Source of the DNA: Anarhynchus alexandrinus | Lineage: Eukaryota; Chordata; Aves; Charadriiformes; Charadriidae | Direction of reading: 5' to 3' | Length of the DNA: 64,000 bases | Assembly: GCA_008711295.1 (NCBI GenBank) | Contig: VUYV01000070.1 | Location: 1,193,839 to 1,257,838 of the forward strand | Shown: positions 51,057-61,569 of the stretch, one piece after another | Layout: each line of letters opens with the position of its first letter | Position numbering within the stretch: position 1 is the first letter of the stretch | The notes under the pieces: generated by a model | Told to the model about the DNA's origin: nothing | Seen by the model: the letters and a program-made list of their open reading frames with translations, nothing else | The model's database searches: none | Translations under genes and position numbers: made by a program

Positions 51057-54000
51057 ACTCTAACAGTAACTAGAAGGTTTTAAAATAGATTCAAGACCAC
51101 ATTTCTGAAATTCTTAGTTGCCTGAGAGATTCTGAAATAGCCAGTGAATCTGCTGACCTGGAGGCTATGTTTGTAGTTTGTGTTCCTTAACCACCTGGGC
51201 TAATTACCTTGGGTAGAAGGCAAGGCTAATGAAGATCCTCTGTCTCCAGTACTGAAACAAAGCTCTCCAGAGGCAGCTAAGCACCACACTCAGGTCATCT
51301 GCAAGGGTAAAGACAAGTATGAGGTGATAAAAAGATAGGAACTTTGAAAAATAAACATCTCCTTACAGCAATCAGTAAGGATTCATCTTACTTATTTTAG
51401 AGGTTTACAAAGTGAATTCTCTTTCTCATCAAAGAAAAGAAGTGACGCTTTTGGGGGCCAACTGCTGTCACTTACTTTAGGCATTTACTTGAGGACTCAC
51501 GCTCTGAAAGCGCAGTTGTAAAGCTCCACATTTCAGCCGATGCATCCCACCTGTGACATCTATGTGCTGAGTGAGTCACCCATCACTGCGTAACTTCTAA
51601 GGCAGCTCATTAATGCTAAGAGGAGGGGTAGCCCTGCTCACATCTGTCCAACATGTTGCTGCTCCAAGCCCAGCAAACAGCTGTGAGGATGTAGACGACT
51701 TTCACATACGCACAAGAAGTTTCCTTGAGACCTGTCAACAAAGGTTTATCTTAGTAGATGCTATTTGGTGACACATCCTGTTACGTGTTTGTGAATGCAC
51801 AGGCAGTCGCTCTTCAGCATGTAGCATATAACTGTCACTGGGCAGAAGCTTCTGGGAAGACGAGAGCACAGAAAAGGCCTTGTATGTGTGCAAATATATT
51901 AAAACAAGTTATCCCCTCTCTTGACAGTAGGAAGAAAACGTTTTGCCTGTAACTGGGCTAAACAGTTTTGTGAGGTGCTCCGTGTGATGCAGGGAATTGC
52001 TGTGTGACTCACTGGTGCCTCCATCGATATGAATGGATAGATGGAACGGGGGAGGTGAGCTTTTCTCTGTAGAATCCCAGATAATTTTTCTTCAAATTAT
52101 ATAAACGAGTGAACATTTACTTAACTCTCCAGGGCTGTCTGAGTCAGGAGTCTGCAACACAGATTACTCTTTCTGTTTCTTGAGTGCCTACTCATGTTCA
52201 GAAGAAGCCATTCAGAGTTGTTCCCTTTGAAAAAGCTGCTGTGTTTAGTTTGCATGCCTGCTCTTTCTCTACAAGGCAGTCATAAAACCACACAAGCATT
52301 ACAAAACATCTTTACCATGGAGTCCTTTCAGCTGGCTGTAAGGCCGGCAGTAAGTATATTCATACTATTGAGCTCTGTGTGTGAAACAGTGCAAACTACT
52401 ACACTCCTTCACATCCAGATCTTCTTGGATTAGGACTTGGCAGTTTTTCCTAAAAAGAAAAACATAATTGCCTTATCTTAAATAATTTTTTCTAAGGAGA
52501 ACTGTAAAAGGTGACTGTTTACTATTCCCCCAAACTGAAAACACCATTTAATAACATAGAATATGCATGCTTACCTTGCATTTACACATCCTTAAGTGGG
52601 ATGCATATGGGTAAATATACAGCTCAGCTTAGAGGATATGAGCCATAATAATAATAATTGTCAACAATTGCCATAGTAATTGTGGGTGAAAATGGTGTGT
52701 GGTCAGAAAGCTCTGATCTTGGATCCTAGCTTGTTTATCTTTTATGTGTAATGCAACGTCCTCTCCGACTTTTGATGAGAACAAAAGCTTACTGACTTCG
52801 TTGAGATTAGTGGTCTCGATGCTGGGGTTTTCCTTATTGACACTGATTTATTTACCCTTCTCTAACAGTATACCATATCTTCTTTTAATACACAAAAATT
52901 AGGTTATCTCTGCCATGAACAAGAAATGCAGAGAATCCCAAGCAAGGAATTGTATTTTTATATTTTGCCTTTATTTCCCTGCTTCACTGTTGTAAATTCA
53001 TTCACAGTCACTACAAGAAAAGATACATTTTGGCAAAGGGTAATTGTCCTTTACAACTTTTGTTGTAATCTTCTGGCAGATTTTCCCTTCCTCAGGAAAA
53101 AAAAAGAAAAAGTAAACAGTAAGGCTGCATTAATATCAGCTGTGCTGCACCATGTGACCATTTCCCTTCTGTTTTTTGACACACACAAGAATTATGCTCA
53201 AGAACATAAAATCAACATACTCAGGATTTTCTTAATGAGAAAAATGGCTTTGGAACCATACTGGTTGCATAAAAATTGAACTGATGGATCGCACCTGAGC
53301 TAAAGATTTTTGGTGGTGTTTCTTTTTCTTTTATTTGCATTGATGTGAGTGTGTGTGTCGGGCTGGATCCAGTGGACAGAGATGAAATCTGCGGGGTTTG
53401 CTGTTCCCTGAAACTATTTTTACACATGAGCTTTCTTGGAAGGCTCTTTCTATTTATCTGTAGAGTTTTCTTTTCTTCCCTTGACATTTCTTCTATCATC
53501 TGATAAAACCATCTTACAAGGAAGAAGGAAACTGTTTTTCCTCTCACAATACAGATCAGATATCTGAATTAATAGACTGTGGTGATAATATTTCCATTGA
53601 ACAGGTCAAAATGGGATGCAGCAGTATTTTTAAGTTGCAAGCACTCAGCTGTGAGCCACAAAGCTTATTTTTTCAGTTTTCAAGGTGTTTTTAATTGAAG
53701 CTGAAACGAAATGTGGCAATACCTTGATTGCAGTTATTCTTTCAAGGTCATACTGTAATGCTTTAACTTCATTTTCTTTCAGGTCTTACAGAGCTTCTCT
53801 CCCTTGGGAAATACAGAGTTATTCACTTGCTGAGGGAAACAGGGAGGATGTTGTTTAATATTTTGCTTTGTTTATACAATGCCATTCGAAACATTTCAGG
53901 GCTCTGATTAAACTAGAGGAAATGACTTTATAACTGGAGTTTCTAAAGGCAATATATTCTGGGACATGTACTCCAGACTTTCTCTGCCTCCAACAATTTT

Positions 54001-54339
54001 GTAAATAACTTTAATATGCCTGTGAATGCCATAGCTGTGTATCAGCAATGTCTGGAGCATTGTTCGGGGGAAGGAAACGGAAGAGTAAGAACATTGTGAA
54101 CAAGCTCCTGACAAAAAATGCGAATATATCCTTTTAATGGATAGCTTCTGTTTCTTCAAGGTAAATAAACAATAAAATAGAAACCTACTATTGTGAAATC
54201 CGATATTGTAAAATTCCTTTTTAGGTAGAAAGCTATGTTGATACAGGAATCTTGGATCACTCACTTAATCTTATTTAAATGAAAAACATATCTGAAGTTC
54301 CCGAATTAATTCCTCTTGCACTGAAATGTTAGCACAACT
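51057..54339. other. Intergenic stretch without recognised genes
   Basis: AT-rich, with an (ATA)n run followed by the inverted repeat AATTGTCAACAATT near 52,645-52,672. Frames at 52,926-53,279 and 53,908-54,264 are open for about 117 codons but lack recognisable homology, and they are rich in Phe, Leu, Ile and Lys as expected of random AT-rich DNA. Confidence 0.6.
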
Positions 54340-56937
54340 TAGATTAAGACATATTAAAAATCTCTCACTTCATTAAAAAGTTATTAATAGATTTGCTGTA
54401 ACAAGTCATCTTGAAGAAACACAATATAATATTTTTATCAGCAGAATGTGAGCATTTTAAAAATAACATTCAATCTGAAATAAAAGGCACTTGGAATGAG
54501 TATGATTAATAATTTAATACAAAGATTGGCAAATTAATTAGGCTGGGTGGGATTATTTTTCTTAATGTTCCTCTTATTGACAAAGAATTAATGACATTAA
54601 CGTTGCTCGGGGCGGGGGGGGCACAGTACAGAATGTCATTGACGCTCCCTCTTCCCAGGTCTTAACGACACGAGTATTGGCAGCAAACACACCGCCAGAG
54701 AGGTCTCAGGAGCTCCCACCTGGAGCTGGCTCGGCTCTTGGGATGGTGGAGGCACTGCCTCTTTGCTGTTAAATGGGTGAAAAATGTTTGCATCAGCTTG
54801 TTGGCCCTGCGACCGCTCCCAGTAGCTGCGGCAGCCCGTGGCAGAACTGGCCGTGATGGTTGGGGCTCGCTGGGCTGAGCTAGCTGTGCCTTCCTGGCAG
54901 CCAGCGAGCTGCGGTGTCTGGCAGATTTCTGTAGGAGAGGGAAGGAAGAAGAAGGGGAGAGGAAAGAGACAATGGAAACAGCTAAATGTACACAAGACTA
55001 GTTATAACCAAATCCTGCTGGCGTGCCAGGGAGCCTCCGTGCCAGCCTTTACTTGGAAGGTCCGGGGGAGTTGCTGCAATTTTCATCATCGAGTTTTTGT
55101 TAGTTTTAAATGCCGCTAAACTCTACTAAATGTCTCATTTCCCAGTTTGCCACCCCAGACAAACCGCTTGACTTAGCAGCTGGAAACCAAAGAAAGTTGT
55201 TTGTGTGTAACTGATTTGGGAGGGAAAGGAGAACCCTTAATGGTACGAGTGCCAATAATACAAAAAGATTTTCAAGCAGCAAAAGCGCTGAAAAGGGACG
55301 CAGCGGTAACCGGCAAGATTTGAAATGCAAGCAGTAGCCACCTATCTGATTTTCTCAGAGGGCCCTGAAACAGCCAGGACATTACAGTCAGTAGAAAAAT
55401 TGGTTCAGAACTGTTTGGTTGTGTTTCTTTTTCAAAGTTTTTCAGGCTTTCTGTTTGAACTGAGATCTATAAAACAGGCTAAGCTTAAAATTTTGGACTC
55501 TACATGAAACACTATATCAAAATAGATAGTACAAGTGAGGCTGGTATGCACAGGCCAGGGGTGTATGGCATTGTATTCAAAACAAAGCACAGAATTCAGG
55601 GACGCTTGAATGGATGCTATGTAAACTACCAAAATTAAATCAGTCTTCTGGGCATATTCCAAACATTCAGCCTGATGAAATGGTTACTGGCTACAACCAG
55701 AAAATGAAAAGGGAGGCTGTGATGAAACTAGCATTTCAGTTTTAAAGCATAGCTGTTGCCACAGCAACCTCTGTAATGGACACATTTAATCCTAAAATTC
55801 AGCGTTGCATCTGAACTGACTTGAACAGTAAACAGGTTGTCAGTGCTTGCAAAGCATTTGACTAACTGAGAAGAGTTTAGCCTTCCCGGATGGGATGAAA
55901 GGGGTACATATACATAAACTGGTGACGAAGGATATTGATTATTTTGATGACCCATAAATTTTCTTTTAAGCTATTTATTGGTTCTCATAAGTCTAACAAA
56001 GATAACCATAGCATAATTGATATTCTGAGGAAGATACTAGGCTGAGACAGAAATTTTTGGAGACTGTCAATTTTTGCAAGCCCAAAGTTCATGCACTAAA
56101 CAGTGGTTTAACGTGCTTCTATTTACTAGCCTTTCCAGCATGGTGTCACAAGATAACTGATCTGTCTCTGGTTTGAGCCCTGAGTCATATCTGTTTTACT
56201 TAAGACTGTTTTTTTCCCTTGTTTTAATCCTCTGTCTGCTTCTACCAGAATGGAAAAATGAGATGACACCCTGCCAGTTTTTAGGACAAGTAAGGATCTT
56301 AGTATTTCTGAGGATGGTGTGTCTCACTGTAGGTTTATTATTCCTTCTAGACTCTGACTTAAAGCATAAATCTGATAAGTTTTATATGCCATTAAACAAG
56401 CCATGAATTTAATTTTACAGAGTCTGAAACTTATTTCTTTTTGGATCCCGCTATGATTTGGAAGGAACAGAGAAGTTTTAAGATGGGCAACGTTGTGACT
56501 GAATTATTTTATTTGCAGTAGGTATGTCAGATCTCCATTCTTTTAGAGGATATTGTTTATACTCCAGATAAAGCAGAGGCAAGATGGCTTAACCCTTAAC
56601 TTTCCTGCAAAACATCTACTGTCAGAGAGAGATCCAAGAAGCACAGTACTTTAAGACCTTCACTTTTTAGCCCCCAGACTGTAATATTACAGGCGATGAT
56701 TTACACTGTGGCCATTGGTTTGATAAATTAATCTCTTTTCCGTTACGTGGACTGAGGCTGTAAACATACCACACGCCAGCAGGGTTCATCGAGGGAGGGC
56801 ACAAACTGTTCATCTTGCTACTTAACCACAACGTAAAACAAGAGCTACCCCAAAAAGCCATACTACCCTGTCAATTGGATGCCAGCTTCTAGCACTGGAA
56901 TTGGGAGCAGCCTGTCTATTCTCAGTGCTAAGCCTCC
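54340..56937. other. Intergenic stretch: TAAT-rich block, then GC-richer block
   Basis: From about 54,340 to 54,600 the sequence is dense in TAAT/ATTA cores. It then changes abruptly, at a G-run (54,606-54,621), to a GC-richer part with scattered CpG up to about 54,940. The rest is ordinary AT-rich sequence. No coding exon is recognised. The minus-strand frame at 54,636-54,995 is open for 119 codons but is low-complexity and resembles nothing I know. Confidence 0.55.
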
Positions 56938-57750
56938 TATTGTAGAGAGATCTGGACAGACTGGAAGACGTGGCTAGCAGGAACTGTGTGAAGTTCAACA
57001 AAGACAAGTGCTGCACCTGGGACGACATAACCAAAGAGACCAGTACAGGCTAGGATCTGATGTGGCTGGGGAGAAGCCTTGCTGAGAGGGACCTGGGAGT
57101 CCTGGTGCACAACAAGCTGAACGTGGGTCAGCAGTGCACTGCTGCAGGAACAAAGGCAAAGCAGATCCTGGGCTGCATCCACAGGGGCACTACTAGCAGA
57201 GAGAGAGATGTCATCATCCCACTCTACTCAGCACTCGTCAAGCCACACCTAGAGTACTGTGTCCAGTTCTGGTCCTCACAATTCAAGAAAGATGTGGACA
57301 GACTGAAGAGGGTCCACAGGAGGGCCATAAAGTTGATCAAAGGGCTGGAGAACCTCCCCTACAAGAAAAGACTGAAGGAGTTAGGTCTTCTCACATCAGA
57401 GAAGAGAAGGCTCAGGGGGGACCTTATCACAGTATCCCAGTACTTAAAGGGCATCTTCAGAGAAAACGGATGCTCTCTCTTCACAAGTAGCCACATGGAG
57501 AAGACAAGGGGCAATGGGTACAAGTTGCACAAGATGAGGTTTCACCTCAATATGAAAAAGATTTTTTTTTTACACCTGGAGCAATTGTTCACTGGAACAA
57601 CCTCCCCAGGGATGTGGTGATGTCCCATCACTGGCAGTTTTCAAGACACAACTGGACAGGGTGCTAGACAATCTCATCTAGGCTCCCTTTTCCACCAAAA
57701 GCTGGACCGGATATGTTTTGAGGTCACTTCCAATCTGGGCTATTCTATGA
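56938..57750 (+). mobile_element. CR1 LINE, 5'-truncated, sense, distinct subfamily
   Basis: The ORF2 C-terminal region is clearly readable: LAERDLGVLVHNKLNVGQQC, then KQILGCIHRGTTSRERDVII, then SALVKPHLEYCVQFWSSQFK, then [18 protein letters not shown], then MEKTRGNGYKLHKMRFHLN. The wording (HNKLNVGQQC, FKKDVDRLKRV) and the short tail GGTCACTTCCAATCTGGGC, TATTCTATGA, differ from the other copies here, which shows a separate subfamily. A 186-codon frame is still open. The upstream part, with the motif for KFNKDKC, is frameshifted. Confidence 0.95.
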
Positions 57751-58015
57751 GTATTTAATTCAATCCCTTAAAAAGCAAGCAAACACACATTCTCAGGACC
57801 TACCATCCTGACTACTGTAGGTAATCATATTTGATTGCAGTGAACCACGTCTTATGCCTCAGTGTGCTAGGAAATATTGGCAAAGTGAAGTTAAGTTAAC
57901 TAAAGAATCAATAAGGTAAGAAATAAACTGAACTAAGCTAAGCTTGAGGTGTGAGAAAGCTAAAGGAAGCATTCAAAACTGAGCTAAGCAATGAATTAAT
58001 GACTAAGCAATGTAG

Positions 58016-58782
58016 ATCATAGAATCATAGAATGGTTTAGGTTGGAAGGGACCTTGAAGATCGTCTAGTTCCAACCCCCCTGCCATGGGCAGGGACACCT
58101 CCCACTAGACCAAGTTGCTCAATGCCCCATCCAGCCTGGACTTGAACACTTCCAGGGATGGGGCTTCCACAACTTCTCTGGGCAACCTGTTCCAGTGCCT
58201 CACCACCCTCATACCAAAAATTTTTTCCTAATATCCATTCTAAATCTACCCTCTTCCAGTTTAAAACCATTACCCATCGTCCTATCACTACAAGCCCTTG
58301 TAAAAAGTCCCTCTCCAGCTTTCTTGTAGGCCTGCTTCAGATACTGGAAGGTCACTATAAGGTCTCCCTAGAGTCTTCTCTTCTCCAGGCTCCAACCCCA
58401 AGTCTCTCAGCCTGTCTTCATAGGAGAGGTGCTCCAGCCCTCTGGTCATCTTTGTGGCCCTCCTCTGGACCTGCTCCAACAGGTCCATGTCTTTCCTGCG
58501 CTGACGGCTCCAGATCTGGAGGCAATATTCCAGGTGGGGTCTCATGAGAGTGGAGTAGAGGGGGAGTATCACTTCCCTCAGCCTGCTGGCCACATTTCTT
58601 TTGATGCAGCCCAGGATACAGTTTGCTTTCTGGGCTGCAAGTGCACATTGCTGGCTCATGTTGAGCTTCTCATCCACCAACACCCCCTTAGTCCTTCTCC
58701 TCAGGAGTTCTCTCGATCCATTCTCCAGCCAGCCTGTATCTGTGCATAGGATTACCCTGGCCCACATGCAGGATCTTGTGAG
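58016..58782 (-). mobile_element. CR1 LINE, 5'-truncated, antisense
   Basis: The plus strand begins ATCATAGAATCATAGAATGG and continues into the reverse-complement CR1 body. On the minus strand the frame reads [20 protein letters not shown], then [20 protein letters not shown], then [20 protein letters not shown], then [20 protein letters not shown], then [15 protein letters not shown]. It is truncated near 58,782, after the reverse complement of the region encoding the RILCMWA-type stretch. The 195-codon open frame runs past the truncation point into flanking DNA, so its first 30 or so residues are not CR1. Confidence 0.96.
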
Positions 58783-61382
58783 AGGTACAGTACCTATTTC
58801 CTTCCTATTTTTTTTTACTGGAGTAGAACTCACCCTTTTCATGAATGAAATTACGTGTGAAAGCAGAGTGCACATGGTAGGGTAGGCACAGGGGCTGGGT
58901 AGGCATGAGAGAGCTCTGGGTGGCAGCCAAGATGTCTCTGTAAGGAAGACCTTTCTGTCCGCTGCCAGTGTTGGAGAAAAGGCTGCTATGGGCAGTTGTG
59001 CCTATGTCAGGCCAGGAATTCTTGCACTCACATTAGCCCCAGTATTTGGCCTTTGTCAGGAGCCTGCGTGCCTGCACGCACAGCGCTAGGCTGTGCTTGC
59101 CCGTTTGGTGACGCTGCTGCAGATGGGTTCAGGACTGCTGGAGGTCACGGTGCCGGCAATGGGCGGATGCCGCTTGCTGTTGGGGGAGCAGTGGGAAGGA
59201 CAGCAGTGCTGATGGGATGTGGCTGCAGCCATGGTCACCGGAGTGGCCAGGAGACACAATGGTGGCCAGTGTGGGCATGTGCCAGGGGCAGGCAGTGCAG
59301 CTTGCCAAAAGCAGCCATTGCACCCCATCCCTAGATATTCCAGCTGAACGGAGCTGTTTGGCTGGAAACAGAGAGAGACAATGAGGTTTGGTGGCACGTT
59401 ACCTCCATTCCCTATTGCTCCTTTGCCTTCACAGATCGGGGCTTCCCCCTGCTGAGCCACCTCATGCCCCTTTCCTTCCCTCTGCATGGGGGGAACCTGT
59501 GCTGGCCAGAGACTTTCCTGGACAGCAGGTCTGGGCGGGGAGAGACACCAACGAAAGTCCTCCCCGGGCAACAAAGAAAGATGTGATCCCTGCCAAAAAT
59601 AGATATGCTGGAGTTTTCCTTTTGATTATAAATTTTTCAATATCCCAGTATGAACCTTTTTCTCCCTTTTCCCACATGTGGCTTCCTCTTTGTATTCTTT
59701 GGTGCTCCTTGTAGTGTCCCTTCCCTTGTGCATAGCCTTTCAGAGGAAAATAGTTTAGGACAGAAGTTAGAATCAATATTTTCTCTTTAATTTAAACAGT
59801 TAGGTTATAGTTTCATGTTTTCCTCTCCAACTCTTTTTTTAAATGCTGTTGAACTCATGCATGAGTTTCTTTTGTTTTTCTGGTAAAATTTCTTATAGAC
59901 CCTTTTGGGTTGAATTCTATCTTCTGTGTGCTGGAAGCAATGCTATTGCTTAGGCTGCTTCAAAACAGATATTTACTAATTTCAGGACATAATAGATGAT
60001 AAATTCAAATTCAAGGTTTTCGCATCAGTGTGCTTGCAGAGAAGTTATGGAGGGTGAGGCTGAATTACCACAACCTTGACAGAAAAAAACAGTAATAAAA
60101 TGTCATTGCCGGGTACTGAGAATTTTGATATTACGGGCTTTGGAAGGTTGACTTTCAGGTGAATCTCAGTTATTTTAAACTTGCTGAACAATTAGTTGTA
60201 TGAATATATAATAAAATAATAAAAGGAAAGAGACAGTTGTGGAATTTGTCAGTTATAATCAGGATAGCTGATCCAATGACTTTTTTTTTTAATGGGTATA
60301 AAAGTGGGATGTAAAAATATATGTAAAAAGATAACCATAAAAATGTCTTCACTCTTAATAGTCTGAACATCAAATGTTCCCATAATGGTATGGCATTATA
60401 TACAGTCTTGTCCTGTCTTCTTTTTTTAAAAAAAGAGAAGACTATAAATTTAAGTGTCTACCAGTAATAACAACTTCTTTTTTGGCTATAGATTGTACTT
60501 AAACCAGGCAATATTTTATTTAAATAGTACTATTGTTTATCAAAGCAATGTCTTAGAGTGAAGTCTGAGAATTGCAGGCACCATATTTTATTATTTGTGT
60601 CGTCTTTGAATATTCTTTGTCAAGTGAGTTTACTGTATGCCCACTATCCCTGGCACACACTGAAGTACCCCAATAACATGAAATTATTTTTGCATTACTT
60701 GCTTTGTATTCATTAAACATTTAAAAAATAATCAAGAGACTGCTTTTAAATTTGAAAGCTATTTAAATATCAAATATGTAGGGCAATATCCCTTCCACTG
60801 AATCAGTTCCATTACTTTGCTTAGGCAGCATAAAACAGTCAGCCTCTGGCAGCATCTGTCCAGCTGGGAATATCCTTGATGAAAGGGAAATTTCAGCTGG
60901 CGTGTAGCTTGTTTACACACCTTCTTTACCAATCAGTCACACCAAAGCAGACATACAGAGCATGGAGGGACAGAAGAGTGCAGCTGCACAGCGCTCATTC
61001 GCATTTGGCGTTGGGTACCACAGGGGAGCTTTATCAACAGCAGCGGGGAAAAGTGGCGATCATCAGGCCTTAAAAATATCACCAGAAAAGTGTTTTGGTT
61101 TTTTTGAAAGAGTATCCTGCAAGGGTTCAAGTCCTTCCTGGGCTGGTCTGCAGCCCTCTGTCTCCAGCCTTACTCCTGACTGGAGAGAGCTCGGGGCTGG
61201 GATTCTGCCCAGGGAGAGGGTGGAGAAGGAAGCTTCCCCAGGCACGAGCCCACACCACAGCCCCTGCAGACCATCACAGCCCAGCCGGGACTGTTACCTG
61301 GGGGGCTGGTGGCCCACACTCCTGGCCCGCTTTCCGGGAGTCAAAGGCAGGACTGCTCAGTGTCTTCCTACTGCCTGCCAGG
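58783..61382. other. Intergenic stretch with a GC-rich block
   Basis: Positions 58,990-59,560 are GC-rich with many scattered CpG and open frames on both strands (112 codons plus, 162 codons minus). The translations are Cys/Pro/Gly/Ala-rich and match no family I recognise, so compositional openness is the likeliest cause. The rest, 59,600-60,900, is AT-rich and featureless. GC rises again from about 61,120. Confidence 0.55.
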
Positions 61383-61410
61383 CAAGAAAAAAAAGAAAAA
61401 GAAAAAGAAA
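61383..61410. repeat. (GAAAAA)n purine-rich microsatellite
   Basis: An A-rich run broken by regularly spaced G, directly next to the first copy of the 58-base repeat. Confidence 0.9.
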
Positions 61411-61411
61411 G

Positions 61412-61569
61412 CTCCAGAGGAGCAGCCAGCCTTTTCCAGCTTTGCAGGATGCTCCAGCGAGGACGGCAANTTTTCAGGGAGAAGCTCGTTGTGGACAAAC
61501 GGTGCCGGCTACTCCAGAGGAGCAGCCAGCCTTTTCCATCTTTGCAGGATGCTCCAGCGAGGACGGCAA
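61412..61569. repeat. 58-base direct repeat, period 100, with an N
   Basis: CTCCAGAGGAGCAGCCAGCC through GCTCCAGCGAGGACGGCAA occurs at 61412-61469 and 61512-61569 with a single mismatch (CCAGC versus CCATC). An N at 61470 lies exactly at the end of copy 1. The 42-base spacer is unrelated. The 100-base period is not a multiple of three, so the copies are read in different frames. Confidence 0.95.

Noticed and set aside
54606..54621. G-run as a G-quadruplex
   Set aside because: Only three G3 tracts can be drawn from CGGGGCGGGGGGGG, so the usual four-tract rule is not met.
57060..57620. 186-codon plus-strand frame as a host gene
   Set aside because: CR1 ORF2 C-terminus of a different subfamily; no splice context and followed by a CR1 tail.
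58288..58875. 195-codon minus-strand frame as a host gene
   Set aside because: CR1 ORF2 C-terminus that happens to stay open into flanking DNA on its 5' side.
61123..61135. GGGTTCAAGTCC, which resembles a tRNA B box
   Set aside because: No A box, acceptor stem or anticodon arm is found at the right distance upstream, and the T stem pairs imperfectly.
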